Counted from the first letter of the stretch, positions 34,785 to 46,667 are shown. The stretch is DNA of 64,000 bases from Phragmites australis (GCF_958298935.1 NC_084924.1:2852001-2916000), one strand, 5' to 3'. The notes: generated by a model from the sequence alone, not told the origin. Program-made: numbers and translations.

Positions 34785-36469
34785 TGTCGGAGGATGAACT
34801 CCTGTCGCAAGGATCCCGAGAGACCCCTTTTTAAAGATTCGGCCGGGGGATGATCCTAAACGAGCTCGTCGGGGAAATAAATGGGAACGGAAATAAATGC
34901 AGCGGCTGGTGGTGGGGGATGATCGACCTAGTGCAAAAAAGATAGATGCACCGGGGTTTAGACAGGTTCGGACCGCACGGGGGCGTAACACCTTACTCCT
35001 GTGTGAGTGCTATATCTTTTCTTGAAGGGAATTCTTCAAGGATGTATCTGGTTACAAGGATGTGCTGTCTACAGAGAGCTTGAGGCTCCCGTGTTCTAGC
35101 TCTGCTCGAGCTTGTTTGCGATGTTCTTGTTCTATCGTGTTCGTCGCGCTTCATCTATGTCTCCTGTTTATGCTGTCTCGTCTGATCTGGCGTGGCTTCT
35201 AATCTCGAATCATCAACTGGGGGTTCTTTTTCTACAGAGAGCTTTTTGCTCCCGTGTTCTCCATCCTTTCCTTTTATAGGTGCACCGACCTCGACTTATC
35301 CTGAATGGGAAAGAGGGGGCGCGAGTGCCAAGATGCCACGGAGAAAGGTGCCATCATTCCGTCTTGGCGAAGTGACAGGGGCGGTGGAAAAATGCGGCAT
35401 GCATCCGACCACCCGCCACTGTGGATGTCCTCCGGCGCCATTAAGAGGGCCCACCGGGCAGCCATAGAGGTGCCCGGTGCGCCCACCCTGTCTTGTTCTT
35501 CTGCCAGGGCCGGGTGGCAGGCGGAGCGCTTCGATTCTGGCAACGTTATCCCGAGGCACTCGGATGAAACGGGACGGGACCCGTGCATTTAATGGACCCA
35601 CGCCCCCCTGCCAAAGCATGGCAGGGTCTGACACTAGGGCGTGGGCAGCTGAGAATGTCAGGATGTCAGGATGTCAGGCCGCGCGTGTCTATTAAATGCG
35701 GCATTGGGCCTTTGACTGGCTGACACCCCGCCGATGGGACCCTTCGGGTCGTCGGGCGATCTTGCGCGAACCTTCGGGGAACCAGGCGCTCGGGGGCTGC
35801 CACGTGCAGCCCCGAGCACCCTCTCCAGAGTACTTCGATGAGACCTTCGGGGAACCGAGTCCTCGGGGGCTGCCACGTGCAGCCCCAAGCACTTTCTCCC
35901 GAGCACTTCGGTGAGACCTTCGGGGAACCGAGTCCTCGGGGGCTGCCACGTGCAGCCCCGAGCACTCTCTCCCGAGCACTTCGGTGAGACCTTCGGGGAA
36001 CCGAGTCCTCGGGGGCTGCCACGTGCAGCCCCGAGCACTCTCTCCCGAGCACTTCGGTGAGACCTTCGGGGAACCGAGTCCTCGGGGGCTGCCATGTGCA
36101 GCCCCGAGCACTCTCTCCCGAGCACTTGGGTGAGACCTTCGGGGAATCGAGTCCTCGGGGGCTGCCACATGCAGCCCCGAGCACTCTCTCCCGAGCACTT
36201 GGGTGAGACCTTCGGGGAACCGAGTCTTCGGGGGCTGCCACGTGCAGCCCCGAGCACTCTCTCCCGAGCACTTTCTTCCCGGTACTTGGACTCTGCGGGT
36301 CATCGGGGAACTGGGGTGCTCGGAAACCAGAGGCTGCGGCCCCGAGCACCTTCTCCCGGAACTTAGTTTCTTCTCATCCTGCAGGGTGGACCTCGCGAGA
36401 TGGTGACACGTGACGGACGGCCGGCCCGGTCTCGGGACTCAGGGACCCCTGGTTCCTGATACACCGACA
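34785..36469 (-). repeat. 3' LTR of the Tat-type element (1685 bp)
   Basis: Read on the minus strand it begins TGTCGGTGTATCAGG and ends CATCCTCCGACA. A TATA box (CTATAAAAGG, minus) lies near 35270-35280. It is 478 bp longer than its partner because of a 73-bp tandem array at 35768-36259. Confidence 0.92.
35768..36259. repeat. 73-bp tandem repeat array in the 3' LTR
   Basis: Full units start at about 35841, 35914, 35987, 36060, 36133 and 36206, with a partial unit at 35768. Each holds GGGGGCTGCCACGTGCAGCC, i.e. a near-palindrome around CACGTG. Since 73 is not a multiple of 3, the array is open in several frames, giving spurious long ORFs. Confidence 0.92.
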
Positions 36470-36821
36470 GTAGCCCCCGGGCCCATTGGCAGGCGACGGG
36501 ACGGAGACTGCGGATGGGCCCTTCGTCGCGGCCGAGGCAGAGGATGGTGTAGACGCCATGTGGCAGGCTTTCGAGAGGTGGCCCTTGCGGACCCAGACCT
36601 CAAATACGCCCCAACGGGGAAGCGAGTGGACGCGTGCCCACACAACTTTCGAAGGGTATGATGACCGTACGGGAGGCACGCGCGGTCGCCGCGCAGATCG
36701 AGGAAAATACGCCTGGTAGCCGCTGACACCGCACGATCGGCGGGAGATTCGCCTGGCGGTTGCGTCGATCGAGGCGACGCTTCGCCGAGCGAACCGTTTG
36801 GGCGGTAATTTTTGAACTTTG

Positions 36822-36832
36822 AGATATAAAAG
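36822..36832 (+). promoter_or_regulatory. Probable TATA box of the antisense gene
   Basis: GATATAAAAGG lies about 155 bp before the ATG at 36985, on the strand opposite to gag-pol, inside the element and outside the LTR. Position and sequence fit a plant TATA box; the start site is inferred. Confidence 0.55.
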
Positions 36833-36984
36833 GGGGAAAGGATCGGCCCGTCCCCCTCTTTACGCCTTCCTGCACTTGTGCTCTTGCTTTCTTCGTGCTC
36901 TGAAGCCCTTAGGAAATTCTCAGGCGACCGGAGCATTCTTCCTTCTCTCTCTCCACCACCAAAACACCTTCCATTCTTGCCGAG

Positions 36985-39900
36985 ATGACGAGGGCCGGAG
37001 GAGGACGCCGGGACAAGGCTTCGGACAGCATCTTGCCGGAGTCTCGTCTGAGGAACGAGGAGGCGGCGGATAAGATCAGGAAACTGCTGGTGCCCGAGGG
37101 GCAAGCAGGTGCTGTGGTGGTGACGCCGGCGAGCCTGACACCGGCGACGACCGTCCCTGGGCGGATCGTCCTCTTTACATCTTTTGTGGCGGTGGGGTTG
37201 GTGCCGCCATTCTCCACCTTCTTCTTGCAAGTGCTGGAGACGTACAGCATTCAACTGGTGCACCTAAGCCCCAACTCCGTGGTGGTGTTGGCGATCTTCG
37301 CACACCTCTGCGAGATGTTCGTGGGGGTGGCGCCGTCGGTGACGCTGCTTCGCCATTTCTTCGTCCTTCGGTCGGTGGGGAAGAAGAGGGGGCACTCCAC
37401 GGCGGACGTCGCGGGGTGCTGCAACCTTCGGCTTCGGGACGGCCTGGGGGATCATTACATTCCCCAGGTGCTGCGCAGCAAGTGGGAGGAGTGGCGAGGG
37501 GACTGGTTCTTCATCGACGTCGACCCCCACGAGCGCCTCGAACTGCCAGAGGCGGCGGCGGAACCTCGGAGGTCGACGTGGGAGGCGCGCGAGTCCGGGC
37601 TGACCTCCGTCATGGTGGTTGTGGACTTCCTGCGCCGTCAGCTGGCTCCTCTACGAGAGCGGGCCCGGCCGAGCTGGTTCTACACCGGGCCGGAGGACAT
37701 CACCAGGACCCAGATCGGCGCGAGCTGGGACCTGGGCCCGACGGAGCTGCGGGGAATGACGCGGGTGATCACCGGAACGGAGGATATGGGTCGGGCGGAA
37801 CTCCCATGGCCGGAGATGGCACTCTGCGCCAACCCCGACCGGGTGGCAATCATGGCGCGGCTGCCGGAGTTCGAGGCCCAGGGGCCCGTGGACCGGCCGA
37901 GAAGCCGGAGTCCCGAGGCCTCCGAACTCCCCGGGTTGGAGGAGCTACTTGGCGAGGAGGCCACTGTCAACTCGGCGCGGGCTGGCGACGGGGCCGCCGC
38001 AGGCAGCAGCCGCCGTGCCAGAGAGGAGGGCGCCTCCGAAACCGTCGTGGAGGTGGCGCCGGGGGACCGAGGAAAGCGTCCCCGAGCCCTGATTCTAGTG
38101 CCAGATTCTCCACCATCGCCAACGGCAGCGGCGGCATTCCCGGTGCTGGAGCCACGGCTGGTGCGGATGGGGCCTGCGCCGGCGCCTGAGACCCGCGCAG
38201 CGGCACCTGAGACCCGCGCAGTGGCCCCGCCGAGCCCCCAGCGAAAGAGGCGGCGGGAGGAATCTGGGCCGGCGCCGCCGGACCCGGACTTCAGGCTCCC
38301 AGCGGCCAAGTGGCAGTACCGGTGAGTCTCTTTTCTTGCTCTTTCCTGGGCGTTTCTTGCCCGAACTGAGCTTTGACATTCTTCATCTATCTCCCGTAGG
38401 CCGGCTGCGGGCGCTACTGCGATGGAAAAGGCGCGGGCGCCAAGGCCAGAGCCGAGCCCGCCGGCCGCGTCGACGGAGGCGGGCACAGGAACGGCGGAGG
38501 CGCCAATTGTCGTGGCGGCCACTGGGAGAGAGGCGGAGGCGGCGGCCGAGAGGAGGACGAAGCAACCGTCCGAATCCTTGGCGCCGGCGGAACCTACCCC
38601 GGGCGCGGAGAGCCCGGGGCGGACGACGGTGGAGGTGGAAGTTTTGCCGGGGTCGGCGGACGTGGCGGCCGATGCAGGAACACGGCCGCCGTCCGAGTCT
38701 TCGGCGCCGACGGAGCCTACCCCGGGCAGGCAGAGCCCGGGGCGGATGGTGGTGCGGGGCCCTGCGGAGAGCTCGGACCCCCCGGAGGCAATCTGCGGGG
38801 AGGCCTGGGCCCCACCGGTGCCCGGCCAGCCCGCCGACCCCTTCCTAGCCGCCATCGAAGGCGTCGAGGCGGCGGTTGGGCGGCTGGGCGCGGCGGTGAA
38901 CGCCAAGGAGGAGGAGCTCGAGGCCGAGCGCGCCCGCCTGGCGTCGGAGAAGGCGCAGCTGGCGGGCGCCCAGGAGGAGGCCCGCGCGGCGGCCGCGCGG
39001 GAGCAGAAGCTCCTAGAAGACACCCGCGCGGAAGTCGCGCGGGAACAAGAAATTTTGAAGGCCGCGCGGGCAGAAGCCGCGCGGGAACAAGAAGACGCCG
39101 CCCGCCTGGCTGAGGCGTCGAGGCAGCAGGCTGCCGAGGCCCTTGCTAGGATGGGGCAGGCGCAGGAGAGGGAGGCGGCAGTCGCAGCTCGGGAGCAGGC
39201 GGCGGAGGAGCGGCAAGCCGAGCTGACCCGCCGGGAGGGCGTGGCCGAGAAGACGCGCGCCGACCTCCAGCATTGGGAAGACGACCTCCAAATAATTAGA
39301 GAGGACATCTGCCGCTGGGAGGGGGACGTCTCCCTTTGGGAGGTGGATAATGAGCTATCGGCGGCAGACCTTGGCGCTCGGGAGGATTCGGTGGCCCAGC
39401 AGGAGGACGCACTGGCCCGGCGGGAGGGCGAGCTAAGTCGCCGAGAAGGCGAACTGAGTCGTCGAGAGGGTGAGGCCGCTGCGGCGGCAGCCGCCGCTGC
39501 TACCAGGGCGGAGGAGAACGCGAAGCACGAGGCGGAACTGACCGCCCGTGAACGCGCCTTATCCGAGATGGTGGACAAGACGAAGCAGGCTGCCGGCCCC
39601 GCAGCCGTTGGCGGTTCTTTTGGTCCGGCCGGGGACCAGGGACTTGAGGCGCAGCTGCGGGCCGCCAAGGAGAAGCTCGAGACCGCTTTTGTCTCACGGG
39701 TCAACCTGCAGCATATGCTGGAGGACATACTCCGGCGGATGCGGCGGGCCGTAGAGAAGGGCGGTCTTGGGCGGCTTGTTGAAGACCAGAAGAGCCAGAG
39801 CCCTGCACGACAAGTGCTGGGGCTCCAACAGGTCTGCGAGCGCCTTGAGGCCCTGCCTTGGGCGGTCCAAGAACTTGCCGCCCGGGAGGGACGCGACTTG

Positions 39901-40128
39901 GCACATGCAGTGGCCGAGCACGTCCTGGCCTGCTACCGAAGCAGGGACCCGAACTTCCCGCTGGAGCCAGCGCGGGAGGGAGTGGTCGAAGCTGAGGGAG
40001 AGGTCGCCCGGGAAGCGGTCCGGAGTACCGCCGTCGTGGTGGCGGCCGGCTTCAGGCGGGATGTGCCGCCGCCGCCAGCCCCCAGGGACGACTCAGAGGA
40101 CTCAGCTGACGCCTCCGCCGCCGACTAG
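36985..40128 (+). CDS. Antisense extra ORF of the Tat element (putative gypsy-type transposon domain, coiled coil)
   Basis: Two exons, 36985-38321 and 38400-40128 (donor CCG|gtgagt, acceptor cccgtag), 3066 nt, 1021 aa with no internal stop. Residues about 50-200 match the plant domain called putative gypsy type transposon (Pfam Transposase_28): PGRIVLFTSFVAVGLVPPF, LSPNSVVVLAIFAHLCEMFV, then FFVLR. The middle is Pro/Ala/Glu-rich; about 600-880 is a long Ala/Glu/Arg coiled coil with repeated AREQE and RREGELS words; the tail has HVLACYRSRDPNFPLEPARE. Antisense extra ORFs are known in Tat elements, function unknown. It is intact while gag-pol on the other strand is dead, and has its own TATA-like box. 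The unspliced reading would give two separate ORFs. Confidence 0.8.
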
Positions 40129-41793
40129 ATCTTTTGTAGTTGTTTCTTTCTTTTGTTGTTTTGATGAATGTAAATATAGGAGTGATCCCTTAGAAACGCT
40201 TTGTATATGCCTTGTGAATATAGTGGCAGCTTTTCTTTGGGCTCGCAACTCCAATTTCTCTGAGTGTTTGATGTTTCTTCTGATGTTTTGCCTTGAAGTC
40301 CCGGGGAGTACTCAGTCGGGCCGTTCCCGACCTTCCCATCCCCGAGAACGAAGTTGTCCCGATCGCTGTTGTTGGCGCAGTCAGCCCTCGAGCTCTCGCG
40401 AGTCCGCATTGTCTAAGTTAAAAAACAAAGACACGAACTTCCTTGCCCGGGAGATAGATCGATCCAGCACGGAACACGCCGTGCCCGGTGAACACTTTTT
40501 CACTTCGCGACCACTCAGTTAGTAGATGGGAGACGCGTGCGGGCGAAAATGTGACCAAGAGTCCTCGTGATCCGGTGGTGCCCGGGCTTAAGACGGACCA
40601 GACCGAGCACCGACAGCCCGCCCCCGAGGCCTGAGCTCCGGACTACTCGAGCAGCTCGAGTGATAGGATTACCCAGGGCACCCAAGGACTCGGTAGTGCT
40701 CGGGGTCCTTAAAAGCGGACCGAACACCACGACCACCACGAAGGGATTCGGTCAGACATTACCGTATGCGCGGTACTCCTTTCTACAAACCGCTCTGTCG
40801 TTTCAGGAAAAAGTAGACACGCGGCAGGGTTTTGCGCGCGAGGAGATCACCTCGCCGAACAGATTAAAGCGCGAGAGCCCCCGAGAATGACTCGGGAACA
40901 TAAATTTACTGAAAGCAGACTTGTCTGATTATAACCACTCACCGGACAGCTGTCGGCCTTCCGGCCAACCGATCCAGGAGGGGTGTGCTTCCGAGCTCGG
41001 GGTGCCCAGGGACTTGGTTCTTTCAGCGGAGCGCCCGAGCGCCTAGAGGCACACGAGGCTCCCGGGGTTGGGTGATCTCGACCACTCATGCCTAAGTGGT
41101 AGGACCACCCGAGGACCCTTGGGGCCGACCAGAGACCGGGGCATTGAAGCCCTCGCAGTCGAACTGCTCGTGATTGCCGGCCTGTGACTTAAGAGAGAAT
41201 ATAGAATTTTTTGTCTGGTGCGCTCTGTTAGTGCGGTACTTGTTATAGACTGCTCTCGTTTTCGACCCGAGACCTCTTGAATACCAAAACCGGTGGACAA
41301 GAGCGGACAGAGGCATAATCCAGAGGTCCTATGGTACGGTGGCGCCCGGGTATGACAGACCAGACCGAGCACCGACAGCCCGCTCCGGGGGCCTGAGCTC
41401 CGGACTACTCGAGCAGCTCGAGCGATGGGATTACCCAGAGCACCCCGAAACTCGGTAGTGCCCGGGAGACTGCCACGACACCGAACACCACAGCCTACCA
41501 TGCCGGACGTAAGTCAGCGGCGACTGCTCGCATGCATACCAATTGGGATTCTTTTATCAGCGGGGAAAATGAGAGAGCGAACTTTTTCTCGCACAACCGA
41601 GCACCTCAGCAGACAGATTAAACATACGGAATCCAGAAAAAATATTTTGACATAGCGATTGCCTATTGAAATACTGAATGTGCAATGTTTACAAGGTTGG
41701 GCGACGGCGACTTACTCAAGGGGTGGAGCCCTCGGACTGCTTGGGCGGGGGGAAGCCCCCGGTCTGCTTGACCTGAGCCGCGAGCACGACCAT
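40129..41793. other. Non-coding spacer of the element with two direct repeats
   Basis: This spacer lies between the ends of the antisense gene and integrase. A segment of about 140 bp occurs at about 40575-40715 and again at 41337-41475, with GACCAGACCGAGCACCGACA and ACTCGAGCAGCTCGAG in both. No long ORF. The two convergent transcripts should terminate here. Confidence 0.7.
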
Positions 41794-42528
41794 CTACGGG
41801 TAGAACCTCCGGAGATGCTCGATGTTCCACGGGTTCGGGAGTGGCTGTCCTTCCTCTGTCGTCAACCTGAAAGAACCTGCCCGCGGGACAGCGATCACGG
41901 TGAAAGGACCTTCCCACATAGGGGACAGCTTATTCATTCCTTCGCGCGACTGGACGCGTCGGAGAACTAAGTCCCCCACCTCAAGAGACCGGGCCCGAAC
42001 ATGGCGCAGATGATAACGCCGCAGACTCTGCTGGTACCGAGCTGCCCGGACGGCGGCACGCCGCCGGCGCTCTTCCAGGTAGTCCACGTCGTCGCGCCTT
42101 TGCTGCTCCTGCTCACCCTCAGAATACGCATGCACTCGAGGGGAGCCCAGAGTGAGCTCGGAGGGGAGGACTGCCTCGGCGCCGTAGACGAGGAAGAACG
42201 GAGTCTCCCCGGTGGCACGGTTTGGCGTAGTCCGATTAGCCCACAGCACGGCTGGCAGCTCGTCCACCCATCCCTTCCCGTGCTTAGCGAGCACGTTATA
42301 GGTCCGGGTTTTGAGGCCCTTCAGTATCTCCGCGTTGGTGCGCTCGACCTGCCCGTTACTCCGAGGATGAGCGATGGAGGCGAAGCAGAGCTTGATGATG
42401 AGGTCTTCGCAATAGTCCCCGAACAGGGCACTCGTGAACTGGGTGCCGTTGTCGGTGATGATCCAGTTCGGGACGCCAAAGCGGCTGGTGATGCCGCGGA
42501 TAAACTGGAGCGCCGTGTTTTTGGTCAC
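41794..42528 (-). pseudogene. Integrase of the Tat element, C-terminal two thirds
   Basis: Contains TDNGTQFTSALFGDYCEDL and HPRSNGQVERTNAEILKGL (the second Asp and the Glu of the DDE triad), then the C-terminal part with LEVGDLVLRRVQSREGMNKL and WEGPFTV, as in Ty3/gypsy integrases. It is cut from the upstream frame by TGA at 42553-42555, where Trp is expected after KFTK. Confidence 0.88.
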
Positions 42529-42552
42529 CTTGATGACTGGGACCGCCTCCGG

Positions 42553-45210
42553 TCACTTGGTGAACTTGTCGATGGCGATATATAGGTATGCATAGCCCCC
42601 GATTGCTCGGGGGAATGGACCCAGAATGTCTAAACCCCAGACCGCGAAAGGCCATGACAGGGGAATGCTATGAAGAGCCTGAGCTGGCTGGTGAATCTGC
42701 TTTGCGTGGAACTGGCACGCCCTGCAGCGCCGAACCAGCTCGGAAGCATCCTGGAGAGCTGTAGGCCAGTAGAAACCTTGCCGGAAGTCCTTCCCGACCA
42801 GCGTGTGGAACGATGAATGGCCACTGCACTCGCCCTCGTGGACCTCAGCGAGAAGATCGCCGCCTTCTGCCCGGGAGATGCATTTCAGGAGGACACCTCC
42901 TGCGCTACGCCGGTAGAGATCCCCATCTACTATGGCATAGCGTCTGGACTGCCGAGCAACTCTTTCAGCAGACGTCTCATCCCCGGGTAGGAACTTTTCC
43001 TTCAAGTACCCTCGGATGTCAGACATCCACGAGGCATCTTGAGAACATTCGGCGAGCACAGCGCACTCGCCGGACGGCGGCGCCCTGACGGGGCTTCCCA
43101 CTGAGGGCACCGCCGGGGTCCCCTGAATTGAGTTCGAGGTTTCCCCTTCATCCTGTTCGGCAGGCAGGACGGAAGGCCGTGCGAGTCTTTCTTCAAAGAC
43201 TCCGGCAGGGACGCGCGCACGTGAGGAGGCCAGGCGGGAGAGCTCATCGGCCAGAGTGTTGTCGCGGCGAGGAATGTGCCGCAACTCCAGGCCATCGAAG
43301 CGCCTCTCGAGCTTCCTGACCGCAGCCACGTACGTCGCCATTTGAGGATCCGTGCACTGGTACTCCTTGGACACCTGGTTGACGACCAGTTGGGAGTCCC
43401 CTTTGACCAGGAGGCGATGAATCCCGAGCCCCACCGCAGCCCGGATGCCGGCGATGAGACCTTCATATTCCACCATATTGTTGGATGCGCGGAACTGCAA
43501 CTGCACGACGTACCAGAGCTCTTCACCTGTTGGGGAGGTGAGAACCGCTCCGGCCCCTGCGCCTTTCAGCGAGAGGGAGCCGTCGAAGTGCATGACCCAG
43601 TACCCGGGCGCGTCGTGCCCGGGATAGGCAGAGATCTCTTCTGGGACGATGTAGGGGACGGGCGTCCACTCTGCCAAGAAGTCGGAGAGCGCCTGGCTTT
43701 TGATCGCCTGGCGACTGACGAAGTGTAGGTCGAACTCCGCCAGCTCTACTGCCCATTTGACAACGCGCCCGGTGCCTTCCCGGTTCCGGAGAATGGGTCC
43801 CAGTGGATACGTGGTAACCACCGCGACCTTGTGCACCTGGAAGTAGTGGCGCAGCTTCCGGGAAGCGACGAGCACGGCATAGAGCAGCTTTTGAGCCTGG
43901 GGATATCTTGTCTTGGCTTCCCGGAGGACTTCACTGACGAAGTACACCGGTCGCTGCACCCGGCGGGCCCGGACGGCGGCTCCACCCGGGGGGCTGCTGC
44001 AGCCCCCAGGCTCGGCGGCATGGTCGGGGCTGGCCGGGCACTCGGGCTCGACTCCCTGGCTGGGAGGAGCAGTGTGATCGGGCTCGACCCCTTGCCCAGG
44101 GGGAGCCGCGAGGACAGGTGAGTGGTCGGGAGCCTCTGGGAGCTGGGACCCAGCACCTGGCCCTGAACACTCGTCGCGCTCCACCACCAGCACTATGCTC
44201 ACGACCTGAGGAGTGGCCGAAACGTAGAGCAGTAGGGGCTCACCTTGAGAGGGAGCCACCAGCACGGGTGGCGAAGTGAGGTACTTCTTTTGATCGCGGA
44301 AGGCCTGCTCGGCCTCCGGCGTCCAGTTGAAACGACCGGATTTCTTCAGAAGCTTGAAGAGGGGGAGCCCTCGCTCCCCGAGCTTGGAGATGAAGCGCCC
44401 GAGGACTGCCATGCAGCCGACGAGACACTAGACCTCCTTGAGTCGAGCCGGGGGTCGCATCTGCTCGATGGCCTGGATCTTCTCTAGGTTGACCTCGATT
44501 CCTCGGCCAGAGACCAAGAAACCAAGGAGCTTGCCCGCCGGTACCCCGAAGACACACTTCTCCGGGTTGAGCTTGAGGCGGGTAGAGCGGAGACTGTTGA
44601 AAGTCTCGGCAAGGTCCTCGAGCAAGGTGGCGCGGTCTCGGGTTTTGACCACGAGATCATCGATGTAAGCTTCGACGTTGCGGCCAACCTGCGAGTCAAG
44701 GGTAATACGAATAGCGCGCTGGAAGGAGGATCCAGCGTTGCGCAGGCCAAAAGGCATTGATATGTAGCAATAAGTCCCCACCGGAGTGGTAAAAGCAGTT
44801 TTTTCCTCGTCCCCTACGGCCATGCGAATCTGGTGATACCCAGAGTTTGCATCTAAAAAGCATAAAAGATCGCATCCCGCAGTTGCATCTACAATTTGAT
44901 CAATGCGAGGTAAGGGGAACGGATCTTTAGGGCAAGCCTTATTTAGGTCGGTGTAGTCCACGCACATGCGGAGCTTGCCGTTGGCCTTCGGGACGATGAC
45001 TGGGTTTGCTAGCCAGTCGGGGTGGAGGACTTCTCGGATAAATCCGGCGTCGAGGAGCTTGCTGACCTGCTCGCGGATAAACTCCTGGCGCTCAGGCGCC
45101 TGCCGCCGGACCTTTTGCTTCACCGGGCGGGCGTCCGGACGCACTGCCAAGTGATGCTCGATCACCTCACTAGGGATCCCGGGCATGTCGGACGGTTGCC
45201 AGGCAAACAC
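42553..45210 (-). pseudogene. Reverse transcriptase - RNase H - second RNase H - integrase N-part
   Basis: In sense order: RT with VIVPKANGKLRMCVDYTDLN, FLDANSGYHQI, MPFGLRNAGSSFQR and the catalytic YIDD motif (AYIDDLVV); nonsense TAG at 44428-44430 after RLKEV; then RNase H with YFVSEVL and [14 protein letters not shown]; a second RNase H with MHFDGSLS and [13 protein letters not shown]; and the integrase zinc domain ([14 protein letters not shown]) with GLDILGPF. RNase H holds an unusual 69-residue Pro-rich insertion. The frame upstream begins after a TAG at 45250-45252. Confidence 0.88.
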
Positions 45211-45249
45211 GTCTGCGTTAGCCCGGAGGAAGGCGACGAGCGCGCTTTC

Positions 45250-46667
45250 CTATTTGCTGCACAGGTCACCGCCGATCCGGACGACCTGGGTAGCGTCTTC
45301 GCCCACCACGACCTCCTTCGTTGGAACAGAGGCGTCGACGGCGAGTCGGGGTTTGGATGAAGACGGTCCCGGGCCCCCTATAGAGCCATCGACCTCGGCC
45401 TGCGCTGAGACCAGAGCCATGTATGACTGCTCAGCGCAGGAGACGGCGCCGCCAGAGTCGGCGATCACGGAGATGGGGCCCGCGGGGCCCGGCATCTTAA
45501 CCGTGAGGTATGCGTAATGCACGGCCATCATAAACTTGGTGAGCGCCGGACGCCCGATGATGGCGTTGTAGGGGAGAGGGAGCTCCGCGACGTCGAAGAG
45601 GACGCACTCCGTGCGCAAGTTGTCCCGGCTCCCGAACGTCACGGGCAACTCGACCTGCCCGAGGGGCAGGGAGTGCCCGGGGGTCACTCCGCAGAAGGGG
45701 AGCGATGGCTTTAGGCGCCTGGAGGACACCTGCAGCTTCTCGAAAGCCTCCTTGGAGAGGAGGTTGAGGCCGGCACCACCGTCGATCAGCACTCTGCCGA
45801 CCTTAACATTGCAGATAGTGGGAGACACCACCAGAGGTAGTCGCCCCACGGCTGCAGTACTGGCGGGGTGATCAGCCATGCTGAATGTGATCGGAGCATC
45901 CGACCACCACAGGGGCCTTGCGGCCTCCTCGCTCGGGGTTGCCGAGCAAACCTCGCGTCGCATGACCTTGATGCCACGGCGCGAGCAAGGCGTGTAGGCG
46001 CCTCCGTCGATGAAGGCGACGGCGTGCTCGGGCTCCTGGAAGCCGAGCTTGGTGTTGTCGGGGGCAACCTCAGCATCGCCTCCTCCGCGGGACTCGTCGC
46101 GCTCCCTCTGGCGCTGCTCCACGAGTCCTTTGACCGTACGACACTCCGTGAGGTCGTGCCATCTGGTCTGGTGTATGGGACAGCATTTACCTGGCTCGGG
46201 CCCCGCGGGAGCGGGGGCCCTCGCTGGAGCAGGAGCTCGGCCGGGGGCCGGGACTCTTGCGGGAGCCGGTGCCCTAGCTGGTGCCGGGGCCCTTGTGGGC
46301 ACGGGGGCCCGAGGAGGAGCCCTAGCAGGGGCCCTTGCGGGACGTCGGTCGACGCCCGGCCGGCGCTCTTGCCGGCGGTCGGGCTCTTGCGGCGCCCTAT
46401 GGGCAGGGCCCTGGGTCGGCTCGACGGGAGCGGCCTCACGCTTCCTTCTCTTCTTCTTTTCCCGCTTGTCGGAGCGGAAAGAACTTGTCTGGTCGGAGGC
46501 GGGGCGAGGAGCATGCCACGCCCTGGCCTCCGCAGCCTTGGCGCACTTATCGGCGTGGATATCGGCTGCTGTTGGAACGCAGTAGCGACTGGGCTCTCCC
46601 GGGCGTCGGGCATTACTCCGTCACTGGAAGTGGAGCCGAAACGCTGGAGACGGTGCCCACCAGCCAT
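45250..46667 (-). pseudogene. Truncated gag and aspartic protease of the Tat element
   Basis: The ATG at 46667 opens a gag-like start (MAGGHRLQRFGSTSS), but after about 40 codons the sequence continues in another frame with KCAKAAEARAWHA, a Pro-Ala repeat (APAPARAPAPARVPAPGRAP), a CPIHQTRWHDLTEC zinc-knuckle-like motif, and the protease (VGRVLIDGGAGLNLLSKEAF, then AIIGRPAL). The capsid core normally found in gag is absent. A TAG at 45250-45252 separates protease from RT. LIDGG in place of DSG is usual for Tat-clade proteases. Confidence 0.78.

Noticed and set aside
35768..36259. CRISPR-like regular repeats
   Set aside because: Units are contiguous 73-mers without unique spacers, inside an LTR of a plant genome.
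35658..36349. Three overlapping minus-strand ORFs of about 200 codons with repeated CSGxxARGCTWQPP-like peptides
   Set aside because: They are translations of the 73-bp LTR array in all three frames; no start context, no family, and the array is missing from the partner LTR.
37680..39728. 682-codon minus-strand ORF
   Set aside because: It is the Ser/Ala-rich shadow of the GC-rich antisense-gene exons; it has no domain and crosses the intron.
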